Below are positions 1 through 6,793 of a stretch of 64,000 bases of DNA, in pieces. Within the stretch, counting starts at the first letter, position 1; every line of letters starts with the position of its first letter. Source of the stretch: Crossiella sp. SN42 (GTDB taxonomy: Bacteria; Actinomycetota; Actinomycetes; Mycobacteriales; Pseudonocardiaceae); contig NZ_JAMHIV010000001.1 of assembly GCF_023897065.1 (NCBI RefSeq), positions 372,001 to 436,000 on the forward strand. The letters run 5' to 3'. Under the pieces are notes generated by a model. That model was not told where the DNA came from. It saw nothing but the letters and a program-made list of their open reading frames with translations, and ran no database searches. A program made the position numbers and the translations under genes.

Positions 1-713
1 TGGCCGCCGACCACACCGTCATCGTGCCTGACCTGCGCGGATACGGGGACAGCGACAAACCCGACGGCGACTACGCCAAGCGCGTCATGGCCGCGGACGT
101 GGTCGCGCTGGCCCGGCAGCTGGGCCACGACCGGTTCGCGCTGGCCGGGCACGACCGCGGCGCGCTGGTGGCCATCCGCGCCGGGCTGGACCACCCGGAC
201 GCGGTCACCCACCTGGCCTCGCTGGACGTGCTGCCCACGATCGACATGTGGGAGGTCATGCGCGGGCGCTCGGCCGCGGTGGGCTTCCACCTGTACCTGA
301 TGGCGCAGCCGCCCGGCCTGCCCGAGACCATGATCGCGGCCAGCGCGGACGACTTCTTCGGCTACTTCCTGGACCTGTGGACCAGGGACCCGGACGCGAT
401 CCCGGCCGACATCCGCGCCGCCTACCTGGCCGCCTCCCGCGCCGCGGTGCCCTCGATTGTGGCGGACTACCGAGCCTCGGCCGGGATCGACGTCGAGCAC
501 GACGAGGCGGACCGGGCGGCCGGGAACCGGTTGCGGATGCCGGTGACGGTGCTGCAGCAGGACTGGGGCGCGGCGCTGGGGTTCGACGCGGCCGGGCTGT
601 GGCGGGCGTGGGCGGCGGACCTGCGGCACCAGACGGTGAGCTGCGGGCACTTCATGGCCGAGGAGGCGCCCTCGGTGGTGATCGCGGCGTTGCGGGAGCT
701 GTTGTCCAGGTAG
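1..713 (+). CDS. Alpha/beta hydrolase of the haloacetate dehalogenase / epoxide hydrolase type, 5' truncated by the window
   Basis: The reading frame is open from base 3 and reads into DLRGYGDSDKP without a proper start, so the gene begins outside the window. The nucleophile elbow is GHDRGA, with Asp as nucleophile, which is the pattern of fluoroacetate/haloacetate dehalogenases and related epoxide hydrolases rather than of serine esterases. A C-terminal CGHFMAEEAP supplies the expected catalytic His. The family normally has about 290-300 residues, so roughly 50-60 N-terminal residues are missing. The real substrate cannot be told from sequence; epoxides, haloacids or simple esters are all possible. 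The gene ends at a TAG, followed by about 150 bp without an obvious gene. Confidence 0.8.
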   Translation, partial: AADHTVIVPDLRGYGDSDKPDGDYAKRVMAADVVALARQLGHDRFALAGHDRGALVAIRAGLDHPDAVTHLASLDVLPTIDMWEVMRGRSAAVGFHLYLMAQPPGLPETMIAASADDFFGYFLDLWTRDPDAIPADIRAAYLAASRAAVPSIVADYRASAGIDVEHDEADRAAGNRLRMPVTVLQQDWGAALGFDAAGLWRAWAADLRHQTVSCGHFMAEEAPSVVIAALRELLSR

Positions 714-865
714 CGGTTCGCAGCCAGAGCAGCCCTGTCTTCCGAGGTAGACCCGTGGATCCCCCTTTGTGCTGAGCCGGAGATGGTCCCGCAGAGTCAC
801 CACAGTGGCACGCTCTGTGGATAACCTGGCCGCGATTGTCCGGCAACTCCTGAAGGGGAACACCT

Positions 866-1090
866 GTGGCTGTATCCGTGGACCTGGCCAAGCAGCTCGA
901 CAAGGCTTACGAGAACCTGACCGTGGCCGAGGTCCTCGACGCGCCGGTCGCCGCGCTGGCCGGTGTCAGCGAGGGCGACGGCGAGAAGCTGGCGGCCGCC
1001 TTCGGCGTCAAGACGGTCCGCGACCTCGGCACCAACAAGTACTTCAAGCTGGCTGCCGCGCTGGTGGCGCTCAACGACGCCGGCAAGTGA
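866..1090 (+). CDS. Small helix-hairpin-helix-like protein, 74 aa
   Basis: GTG start with a good ribosome binding site (GAAGGGGA, 852-859) seven bases upstream. The acidic, all-helical protein contains a segment (about residues 34-56, VSEGDGEKLAAAFGVKTVRDLG) that reads like a helix-hairpin-helix repeat, a fold usually used for nonspecific DNA or protein contacts. There is no signal peptide or membrane segment. Similar short proteins are common in actinomycetes but I know no assigned function. A strong hairpin follows immediately, so it is probably a monocistronic unit and not part of the RES operon behind it. Confidence 0.75.
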   Translation: MAVSVDLAKQLDKAYENLTVAEVLDAPVAALAGVSEGDGEKLAAAFGVKTVRDLGTNKYFKLAAALVALNDAGK

Positions 1091-1095
1091 TCGTC

Positions 1096-1128
1096 ACGAG
1101 GCGGGGACGGATCCCGTTCCCGCCTCGT
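1096..1128 (+). terminator. Hairpin terminator after the small HhH-like gene
   Basis: A near-perfect inverted repeat: ACGAGGCGGG and CCCGCCTCGT form a 10-bp stem, extended inside by ACGG/CCGT. It starts six bases after the stop codon of the gene at 866-1090. There is no T-run, as is usual for high-GC actinomycete terminators. It separates that gene from the RES gene that starts 15 bases later. Confidence 0.7.
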
Positions 1129-1142
1129 AGACTTGCTCGTTG

Positions 1143-1802
1143 ATGACCCGACTACCGCCGCCTCCCTCGCCGGAGGTGCTGACCAGCGCGGTCGATCCAG
1201 CGACCGACATCCTCAGCCTGTCCTCCTCGACCCGCCTGGTCCGGTTGTTCTTCGCCGGTGGCAGGCATCCGCAGCGGTGGAACTCCTTCCGGCACGTCGG
1301 CCCGCTGCCGCACGCCTTCTTCGACCCGCAGCGGCCCACCGAGGACGGAGTTCCGGCCCGGGACGACGAGAACGGCGTGGTCTACTTCTCGCTGTCCATC
1401 CGCACCTCCATCGCCGAGGTCTTCCAGGCCACCGCGGTGGTGGACCGGCAGACCCGCGCCCCGCACGTGGTGATGACCCGGCCCCGCCGGGCCCTGCGGC
1501 TGCTCGACCTGACCGGGCTGTGGCCGACCAAGGTCGGCGCCTCGCAGGCGATCTGGCAGGACAGCACCGACCGCACCCAGGCCTGGGCCCGCGCCATCCG
1601 CGAGGCCATGCCCGACCTGGACGGCCTGTGGTACCGCTCCGGCGTCGACGCGGGCAATCCGGCGCTGTGCCTGTGGGATCCGCCCGCGGCCTCCGCGCTG
1701 CCTGCCCGGCCGGACGTGCTGCACCCGCTCGACCACGCCGGGCTGGACCTGTCGCTGGGGCGCGCGGGGCAGGAGCTGAACTACACCATCCTGGGCGCAT
1801 GA
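1143..1802 (+). CDS. RES-domain protein (NAD+ phosphorylase-type fold), 219 aa
   Basis: The sequence carries the RES family signature in order: an early Arg in TRLVRLFF, a central GVVYFSLSIRTSIAEVF block with the Glu, and a late YRSGVDAGNPALCLWD block with the Ser. Characterised RES proteins (for example MbcT of Mycobacterium tuberculosis) are toxins that degrade NAD+ and are usually paired with an Xre antitoxin. No Xre gene is present; instead the next gene, overlapping by four bases (ATGA), is a SMI1/KNR4 protein. An ATG at 1143 is preferred to the TTG at 1140; no clear Shine-Dalgarno is visible, so it may be leaderless. Toxic activity is inferred, not shown. Confidence 0.75.
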   Translation: MTRLPPPPSPEVLTSAVDPATDILSLSSSTRLVRLFFAGGRHPQRWNSFRHVGPLPHAFFDPQRPTEDGVPARDDENGVVYFSLSIRTSIAEVFQATAVVDRQTRAPHVVMTRPRRALRLLDLTGLWPTKVGASQAIWQDSTDRTQAWARAIREAMPDLDGLWYRSGVDAGNPALCLWDPPAASALPARPDVLHPLDHAGLDLSLGRAGQELNYTILGA

Positions 1803-2419
1803 CCCCCGGCATCGGCGAGTCCTGGCAACGGATCACCGGCTGGCTGGCCACGCACGCCCCGGCCACCCACCGCGACGTCAACCCGCCCGCCGCCGCGGCC
1901 GACCTGACTGCCCTCACCGGCCACGGTGATCTCGACCTGCCTCCCGGGCTGCGGCGCTGGTGGTCGCTGGCCGACGGCATCCGGGACCGGGCCGGGGCGA
2001 GCAACTCGCTGCTGGGGTTCTACCGCCCGCTCTCGGTCCGGGAATCGCTGGAAATGCGCCGGTGGTTCGTGGGCGAGCAGGCGAAAGTGGTCGTGCAGCC
2101 CGATCCCGAATGCGAGGTCGCCGGAGCGTTCGCCGGGCCGTACTCGCACGCCTTCGTGCCGGTGGGCGGCGACGGCTGCGGCAACAACCTGTTCGTCGAC
2201 CTGCGACCCGGTGTCCGCCGAGGGTGCCTGATGCAGTGGCTCAAGGGCGAGGCGGTGCTCCAGGAACCGTTGTGGGACAGCGTGGCCGACATGCTCGCCG
2301 CGGTCGCGGACGCGCTGGCGCACCCGGAGACCGGCCTGCGCCGCACCGGCTATCGGCTGGTCCCCGAGGTCACCCCGCACGGCCACCTGGACTGGGAGAT
2401 CCGCCAGCTGCCCGCCTGA
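1799..2419 (+). CDS. SMI1/KNR4-family protein, possible immunity partner, 206 aa
   Basis: The start ATG overlaps the stop of the RES gene (ATGA), which implies translational coupling. The protein has the SMI1/KNR4 layout: an N-terminal ESWQRITGWL helix, a P-P-A-A-x-x-x-L-x-x-L linker, LPPGLRRWWSLADG, a central PLSVRESLE region and a VPVGGDGCGNNLFVDL core. In bacterial polymorphic toxin systems this superfamily commonly serves as immunity protein, but many members are simply binding domains. Cytoplasmic, with no signal peptide. Context suggests it neutralises or modulates the RES protein. It converges with the PadR gene with only 10 bp between stops. Confidence 0.7.
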   Translation: MTPGIGESWQRITGWLATHAPATHRDVNPPAAAADLTALTGHGDLDLPPGLRRWWSLADGIRDRAGASNSLLGFYRPLSVRESLEMRRWFVGEQAKVVVQPDPECEVAGAFAGPYSHAFVPVGGDGCGNNLFVDLRPGVRRGCLMQWLKGEAVLQEPLWDSVADMLAAVADALAHPETGLRRTGYRLVPEVTPHGHLDWEIRQLPA

Positions 2420-2429
2420 TCCGGCGCGG

Positions 2430-2990
2430 CTACTCCCCCGCCATCCGGAACGCGCCCGACTCCAGCCTGCGGATCAGCCGGTCCGTCCACTCCGCGCGGC
2501 TGTCCGCGGTGTGCAGCCACAGCCCGACCACCTCGCCCACCGGCCCCCACTCATCCAGGTCGGTCTCGGCGGGCAGTCCCTCGCGCACGCTGGCCCGCCA
2601 GGACGCCATCGCCTCAGAACGCTTGCGCAGCAACGAGATCGCCTCGGCGCGGGGCAGGTCCTCGATCAGGCCGACCGCGGCGGCTATCAGGTCCAGGCCG
2701 GGGTCGTGGCTGGTGAGAGCCTTGCGCAGCAGGGCGAAGTAGGCTTCCTCGCCCTGCTGCGTCAGCTCGTACTCCATGCGCGGCGGCCCGCCCGCTTCAC
2801 TCGGCCTGGTCTCGTGCAGCAGCAGCAATCCCTGGCCGGTCATCGCCTTCAGGGCGTGGTAGACCGAGCCCGAGGTGGCCGTGGACCACTCGTGCGCGCC
2901 CCAGCTCTCCAGGTCCGCGCGAACCTGGTAGCCGTGTGCGCGTCCGTGCCTGCGCACCACGCCGAGCACCAGCAGCCGAACCGCCGACAT
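2430..2990 (-). CDS. PadR-family transcriptional regulator, 186 aa
   Basis: The N-terminal winged helix-turn-helix is typical of PadR: LLVLGVVRRHGRAHGYQVRADLE, then SVYHALKAMTGQGLL and MEYELTQQGEEAYF. The C-terminal half (about 95-180) is the helical Vir-type dimerisation region. PadR proteins are usually repressors of exporters or detoxification genes and often of their own operon. Here the gene sits 12 bp downstream of a VOC-family gene on the same strand, so the two form a likely operon. Two matching palindromes upstream of that operon are good candidates for its operator. Confidence 0.85.
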   Translation of the reverse strand: MSAVRLLVLGVVRRHGRAHGYQVRADLESWGAHEWSTATSGSVYHALKAMTGQGLLLLHETRPSEAGGPPRMEYELTQQGEEAYFALLRKALTSHDPGLDLIAAAVGLIEDLPRAEAISLLRKRSEAMASWRASVREGLPAETDLDEWGPVGEVVGLWLHTADSRAEWTDRLIRRLESGAFRMAGE

Positions 2991-3002
2991 GGTCGTCCTC
3001 CC

Positions 3003-3392
3003 TCAGGGGCGGGTGGAGCTCACCCACCACAGCGTGCCGAACGGGTCCACGAAGCCGCCCATCCGGCTGCCGTCATCCTGCACGGTCACCGGCATGGCCG
3101 AGTTGGCGCCACCGGCCACCGCCCTGGCGTGCACCGCTTCCGGGTCGGGCACGGTGGTCCACAGCTGGACGTGCGCCGGGTCGGTCGGGGTGGGCAGGCA
3201 CTGGCGGCCGTCCGCGCCGCCGTCGGCGAAGAACAGCGTGCTCTCGCCGATCCGGGCCTCGGCGTGAATCACCCGCTCCGGGTCGGTGGACAGCGGGACC
3301 CGGTTGACCACCTCGGCCTCGAAGGCCGCCCCGATGAACTCGATGAACTCGTTGGCACTGCGCACCATCACGTACGGGGTCACAGAAGACAC
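3003..3392 (-). CDS. VOC-family (PhnB-like glyoxalase/bleomycin-resistance fold) protein, 129 aa
   Basis: The protein begins VTPYVMVRSANEFIEFIGAAF and ends MGGFVDPFGTLWWVSS, the two hallmark stretches of the PhnB-like branch of the vicinal oxygen chelate fold. These proteins bind small electrophiles or drugs; the substrate is unknown. The GTG at 3392 is chosen because GAGGGA lies six bases upstream; the reading frame stays open further upstream, through the palindromes, but that part has no VOC sequence. A GTG at 3398 sits too close to the ribosome binding site. It is the first gene of a VOC-PadR unit. Confidence 0.8.
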   Translation of the reverse strand: MSSVTPYVMVRSANEFIEFIGAAFEAEVVNRVPLSTDPERVIHAEARIGESTLFFADGGADGRQCLPTPTDPAHVQLWTTVPDPEAVHARAVAGGANSAMPVTVQDDGSRMGGFVDPFGTLWWVSSTRP

Positions 3393-3404
3393 AGACACTC
3401 CCTC

Positions 3405-3420
3405 TAACCAAATTTGGCTA
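3405..3420. promoter_or_regulatory. Palindromic operator candidate A, core CCAAATTTGG
   Basis: TAACCAAATTTGGCTA has a perfect 10-bp palindromic core (3408-3417). It abuts the ribosome binding site of the VOC gene. The same core recurs at 3450-3459, centre to centre 42 bp, close to four helical turns, which would place both sites on the same DNA face. The regulator is probably the downstream PadR protein (inference). Confidence 0.6.
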
Positions 3421-3443
3421 CCTGCGGCGGCGAGCTTACCCAC

Positions 3444-3465
3444 GGCTAGCCAAATTTGGCTAGCC
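3444..3465. promoter_or_regulatory. Palindromic operator candidate B, 22-bp perfect palindrome
   Basis: This is a perfect 22-bp palindrome centred between 3454 and 3455, with half-site GGCTAGCCAAA. It lies in the 74-bp gap between the GlxA-like gene and the VOC gene, both on the minus strand. It could in principle be a terminator of the former, but it has no loop and shares its core with candidate A, so an operator is more likely. Confidence 0.6.
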
Positions 3466-3466
3466 C

Positions 3467-4423
3467 TTAGGCGCGGAAGGTCCGGCGGTAGGCCGAGGGC
3501 GAGGTGTGCATGGCCGAGGTGAAGTGGTGCCGGAAGGTGACCGCGGTGTCGAACCCGACCGCGACCGCCACCTCCTCGATCGGCGTGTCCGTGGTCTCCA
3601 GCAGCGGCAGGCTGGCCTGCACCCGGCGACTGATCAGCCACCGGATCGGGCTGACCCCCGCCGCCCTGGCGAAGTGCCGCAGGTAGCTGCGCTCGGACAT
3701 CCGGGCCCGCTCGGCCAGGGTGCGCACCGAGATCGGCTCGGTCAGGTGTTCCAGTGCCCAGGCCATGCTGCCGGTGATCCGGTCGTCGCCGGGCTCGGCG
3801 GCCACCGGGCTCTCGATGTACTGCGCCTGCCCGCCGTCCCGGTGCGGCGGGATGACCAGCCGCCGCGCCACCGCGTTGGCCAGCTCCGCGCCGAAGTCCT
3901 TGCGCAGCAAGTGGATGCAGAGGTCGATGCCGGCCGCGCAGCCCGCGCTGGTGAGGATCCAGTCGTTGTCGATGTAGAGCGGGTGCGGGTCCACCTCGAT
4001 CGCCGGATACCTGCGCCGCAACAGTTCCGTGTACCGCCAGTGCGTGGTCGCGCGCAGCCCGTCCAGCAGCCCGGCCGCGGCCAGCGCGAACACCCCGGAG
4101 CAGATCGAGACGATCCGCGCGCCCCGGCTGCGGGCCAGCCGCAGCGCGGCCACCACCTCCGGCGAGGGCTCGGCGTGCACATCGGCCACGCTGGGCACCA
4201 CCACGGTCTGGGCTTCAGCGAAGGTGTCCAGGCCGTAGCGCACGAGCAGCTCCGCGCCGCCGAGCACCGGCACCGGACCGGGCCGCTCCGCGCAGATCCG
4301 CACCTCGTAGCCGTCCTCGCCGAAGTCGAGATCGGGCCAGCGCAGGGCGAAGACCTCGGTGACGATCGCGGTCTCGAAGGAGGTCATGCCGTGGTAGGCG
4401 AGCACCGCCACTGATCGGCTCAT
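3467..4423 (-). CDS. GlxA-type AraC-family regulator with DJ-1/PfpI domain, 318 aa
   Basis: Two domains are visible. Residues 1-185 form the class I glutamine amidotransferase-like DJ-1/PfpI fold, with the nucleophile-elbow region SICSGVFALAAAGLLDG and the ATTHWRYTELL stretch of the GlxA branch. Residues about 215-315 carry two AraC helix-turn-helix motifs: ISVRTLAERARMSERSYLRHF and IEEVAVAVGFDTAVTFRHHF, ending SPSAYRRTFRA. Such proteins are transcriptional activators of catabolic or secondary-metabolism genes. Its target is not evident from the neighbours; the VOC-PadR unit follows 74 bp downstream on the same strand. Confidence 0.88.
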   Translation of the reverse strand: MSRSVAVLAYHGMTSFETAIVTEVFALRWPDLDFGEDGYEVRICAERPGPVPVLGGAELLVRYGLDTFAEAQTVVVPSVADVHAEPSPEVVAALRLARSRGARIVSICSGVFALAAAGLLDGLRATTHWRYTELLRRRYPAIEVDPHPLYIDNDWILTSAGCAAGIDLCIHLLRKDFGAELANAVARRLVIPPHRDGGQAQYIESPVAAEPGDDRITGSMAWALEHLTEPISVRTLAERARMSERSYLRHFARAAGVSPIRWLISRRVQASLPLLETTDTPIEEVAVAVGFDTAVTFRHHFTSAMHTSPSAYRRTFRA

Positions 4424-4493
4424 GGCGGAATCTTAGCGAAGGTTGTCGTTACCGCCACTGGTTCGGCAGGAGCCGCCGGACGAGGGTGGAGGC

Positions 4494-4664
4494 ATGCGAA
4501 AGTTGTTGCGTTCCTTGGGAAAGCTGCTCGCCGACCTGGCTTACGGGGTGCACGCGGGCCACGCCATCCGGCACGGCCTGCCCACCCCGCCAAGCCCGGA
4601 GGTACGCCGCCGGAGCCCTCGGGGGCCCAGGTCGATCGGGCAGGACCGGGCAGCCGGACCGTGA
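4494..4664 (+). CDS. Small basic hypothetical protein, 56 aa
   Basis: ATG start eight bases after a strong GGGTGGAGG. The N-terminus MRKLLRSLGKLLADLAYGVH is a basic amphipathic helix, followed by GHAIRHGLPTP and a Pro/Arg/Ser-rich tail. There is no classical signal peptide. I do not recognise a family. It fits between the divergent GlxA-like gene and the convergent response regulator, ending 10 bp before the latter's stop. The ribosome binding site and helix make it plausible, but the short length leaves real doubt. Confidence 0.4.
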   Translation: MRKLLRSLGKLLADLAYGVHAGHAIRHGLPTPPSPEVRRRSPRGPRSIGQDRAAGP

Positions 4665-4673
4665 TCAGGAGGC

Positions 4674-5345
4674 CTAGCCGCCGGCGCCGATGTCGATCCG
4701 GTAGCCGACGCCGGGCACGGTGGCGATGAGCCAGGGTTCGCCGAGTCGTTTGCGCAGCGCCGAGACGGTGATCCGGACGGCGTTGGTGAACGGGTCGGCG
4801 TGCTGGTCCCAGGCCTGTTCCAGCAGGTCCTCGGCGCTGACCACTCCGCCCTCGGCGGCGAGGAGGATCTCGAGCACGGCGAACTGCTTGCGGGTGAGCG
4901 CGACGTGGCGGCCGTCGCGGAAGACCTCCCGGCGGAACGGGTCCAGCCGCAGGCCCGCCAGCTCGCGCACCGGGGGCCGGGCGTGCGCGCGCCTGCGGTC
5001 CAGCGCCCGCAGCCGCATGACCAGCTCCCGCAGCTCGAACGGTTTGGTGAGGTAGTCATCGGCGCCCAGCTCGAACCCGGAGGCCTTGTCATCGATCCGG
5101 TCGGCGGCGGTGAGCATCAGGATCGGCATGCCGCTGCCGGCCGCGACAATGCGCCGGGCGATCTCGTCGCCGGAGGGGCCGGGGATGTCGCGGTCGAGGA
5201 CGGCGAGGTCGTAGGAGTTGACGCTGAGCAGTTCCAGCGCGGTGTCGCCGTCGCCGGCGATGTCGGCGGCGATCGCTTCCAACCGGAGCCCGTCCCGGAC
5301 GGCCTCGGCCAGGTAGAGCTCGTCCTCCACGATCAGCACGCGCAT
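4674..5345 (-). CDS. OmpR/PhoB-family response regulator, 223 aa, orphan
   Basis: Receiver domain (1-120): acidic pocket ED near residue 8, phospho-acceptor Asp in LAVLDRDIPGPSGDEIA, conserved Thr/Ala switch in ILMLTAADR and Lys in YLTKPFELRELV. DNA-binding winged helix (130-220): LDPFRREVFRDGRHVALTRKQFAVLEIL and TNAVRITVSALRKRLG, ending VPGVGYRI. The arrangement is complete. No histidine kinase lies nearby; the only linked gene is vanZ, 26 bp upstream on the same strand. In the RR position of vancomycin-type systems a kinase would be expected, so the partner must be elsewhere or the regulator may work without one. Confidence 0.9.
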   Translation of the reverse strand: MRVLIVEDELYLAEAVRDGLRLEAIAADIAGDGDTALELLSVNSYDLAVLDRDIPGPSGDEIARRIVAAGSGMPILMLTAADRIDDKASGFELGADDYLTKPFELRELVMRLRALDRRRAHARPPVRELAGLRLDPFRREVFRDGRHVALTRKQFAVLEILLAAEGGVVSAEDLLEQAWDQHADPFTNAVRITVSALRKRLGEPWLIATVPGVGYRIDIGAGG

Positions 5346-5371
5346 ACCCGAAGCCTAGGCCCGGGAACGGT

Positions 5372-5962
5372 TCAGCGGCCCGGCACCAGGGTCAGCCGCG
5401 GTCGCCGCGGCGGCGGGCTTGCCTTTGCCCGCCACCAGCGGCGGGAGGCCAGCGCGGCCAGCACCGCGCCCGCGGTGTTGAGCAGCACATCGTCCACAGA
5501 GGACACCCGGTCCAGCCGCAGCGCGTACTGCCCGACCTCGATCAGCACCGAGCAGCCCGCCGCCAGCGCCAGGACCCTCGGTAGCGAGGCCAGCGCGGCG
5601 AACCGCAGCGGGGCGAAGAAACCCAGTGCCGCGAACACCAGCAGGTTGCCGACGATCTGGACGGTCCCCATCGCGAGCAGGTCTTGCAGCGGCACCAGGC
5701 TCACCCGGCCGGGAACCAGACCGGCCCGGCTGCCCGGCATCATGGTCAGCCAGACGACGGGCACCGTGCCGTAGACGAGGCCGACCTCGGACAGCGACCA
5801 GCGCCACGCCTGGGCCCTCGGGCTGCCGTTGAGCCACCGGTGGCGGGCCAGCGCCCACACCGCCGCCAGGGCCGCCGGCAGCAACACCACCGTGCTGGCC
5901 ACCACGCCGGTGAACGTGCCGATCCAGTCCTGCCACTCGTCGAGCACGCCACCACCCAACAC
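5372..5962 (-). CDS. VanZ-family membrane protein, 196 aa
   Basis: Multi-spanning protein with the VanZ core: VYGTVPVVWLTMMPG, NLLVFAALGFFAPL, LIEVGQYALRLDRVSSVDDVLLNTAGAVLAAL. The conserved Glu in the IEVGQ segment and the SVDDVLLNTAGA motif identify the family. VanZ gives low-level teicoplanin resistance in enterococcal van clusters by an unknown mechanism, but most actinobacterial homologues are not in resistance clusters. The GTG at 5962 lacks a clear ribosome binding site; a second GTG at about 5947, behind GGGTGGTGG, is a credible alternative. Probably co-transcribed with the response regulator that follows. Confidence 0.8.
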   Translation of the reverse strand: MLGGGVLDEWQDWIGTFTGVVASTVVLLPAALAAVWALARHRWLNGSPRAQAWRWSLSEVGLVYGTVPVVWLTMMPGSRAGLVPGRVSLVPLQDLLAMGTVQIVGNLLVFAALGFFAPLRFAALASLPRVLALAAGCSVLIEVGQYALRLDRVSSVDDVLLNTAGAVLAALASRRWWRAKASPPPRRPRLTLVPGR

Positions 5963-5980
5963 GGCGGGCTGTCGCGGCGG

Positions 5981-6000
5981 CGTATCCGATTTTGGATACG
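5981..6000. promoter_or_regulatory. Inverted repeat CGTATCC-N6-GGATACG upstream of vanZ
   Basis: A perfect 7-bp inverted repeat with a 6-base spacer (GATTTT), 19 bp upstream of the vanZ start. It could be an operator for the vanZ-response regulator pair or, less likely, a weak hairpin after the lipoprotein gene. The half-site resembles the GTATCCC/GGGATAC pair in front of the nSTAND1 gene at 19.4 kb. Confidence 0.4.
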
Positions 6001-6032
6001 TTCGCGATAGTCGGTCCGTGCTAGGGCGTGTC

Positions 6033-6689
6033 CTAGCCGCCGAGGCGGGCCAGCGCGGTGCACATGCTCTCGCTGGAGCCGATCCAGAACAGCGAGTAGT
6101 CCTCGCCGCCCTGCTTGCGCGAACCCTTGTGGAAGCAGGGCGCCTTGGCCGCGCCCGGCGGCGGATCGGCGCTGACGCCGAGGATGGTCACCTTCAGGAA
6201 GCAGGCGGCGACCTCGGCGGCGGCGTCCAGCTTGCCGCGGATGGCCACCACCAGGCCGAGGGAGAGCGGGCTGGCCTTCTCCTGGTACAGCACGATGCCC
6301 ACCCGGTCGGTCTGGTAGGCGCAGGTCAGCACGGTGTTGACGTGGCTGGCCGCGCCGACCAGCCTGCCCACCCGGTCCTGGAACTGGGCCAGCGCGGCCC
6401 GCTGCGACCTCGGCACCACCTCCAGCACCTCGTTCACCAGGCCTGCCAGTGGCACGCACGGGTTGGCCTTGGCGATCTGGAACTTGGCCGAGAGCACCGG
6501 CAGCACCGACCGGATCTTCGGCCCGGTGCGCGAACAGTCCCCCGTGGTGGTCGTGCCACCGCTCTTCTTGCTGGTCGCGACCACCTCGCTGACCGAAGGC
6601 CCCGGGCTGAAACCACCGGTGGTCTCCTCGCAGCCGCTGACCAAGGTGACCAGTGCGATCGCCATCCCCACGATCACGGTTCTCCGCAT
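6033..6689 (-). CDS. Secreted lipoprotein of unknown function, 218 aa
   Basis: ATG at 6689 is preceded by GGGAGGGG; the frame is open further upstream but that part is not signal-like. The N-terminus MRRTVIVGMAIALVTLVSGC is a classic lipoprotein signal with lipobox LVSGC. The mature part is a Ser/Thr/Gly-rich spacer followed by a roughly 150-residue domain with several Cys residues (CSRTGPK, NPCVPLAGL, LTCAYQTD, ACFLKVT, APCFHKG, SMCTALARL) that are probably disulfide-bonded. The pattern resembles the DUF3558-like sort of actinomycete lipoproteins, but I am not certain. It is exported and anchored to the outer face of the membrane. Confidence 0.75.
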   Translation of the reverse strand: MRRTVIVGMAIALVTLVSGCEETTGGFSPGPSVSEVVATSKKSGGTTTTGDCSRTGPKIRSVLPVLSAKFQIAKANPCVPLAGLVNEVLEVVPRSQRAALAQFQDRVGRLVGAASHVNTVLTCAYQTDRVGIVLYQEKASPLSLGLVVAIRGKLDAAAEVAACFLKVTILGVSADPPPGAAKAPCFHKGSRKQGGEDYSLFWIGSSESMCTALARLGG

Positions 6690-6793
6690 AGCCCCTCCCG
6701 GGCAGGTAACAACCTGAATCCCCACGATGACTTTGCGCGACCGGCTCGGCATTGTGGTCAGCACCGAAGTCTTTGGCCGGGGCAGGGGTACGG

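Noticed and set aside
713-865. tRNA-like segment after the first gene
   Set aside because: No cloverleaf or anticodon arm can be formed.
3003-3641. 212-residue form of the VOC protein
   Set aside because: The extra N-terminus reads through the two palindromes into the antisense of the GlxA-like gene and is not VOC-like.
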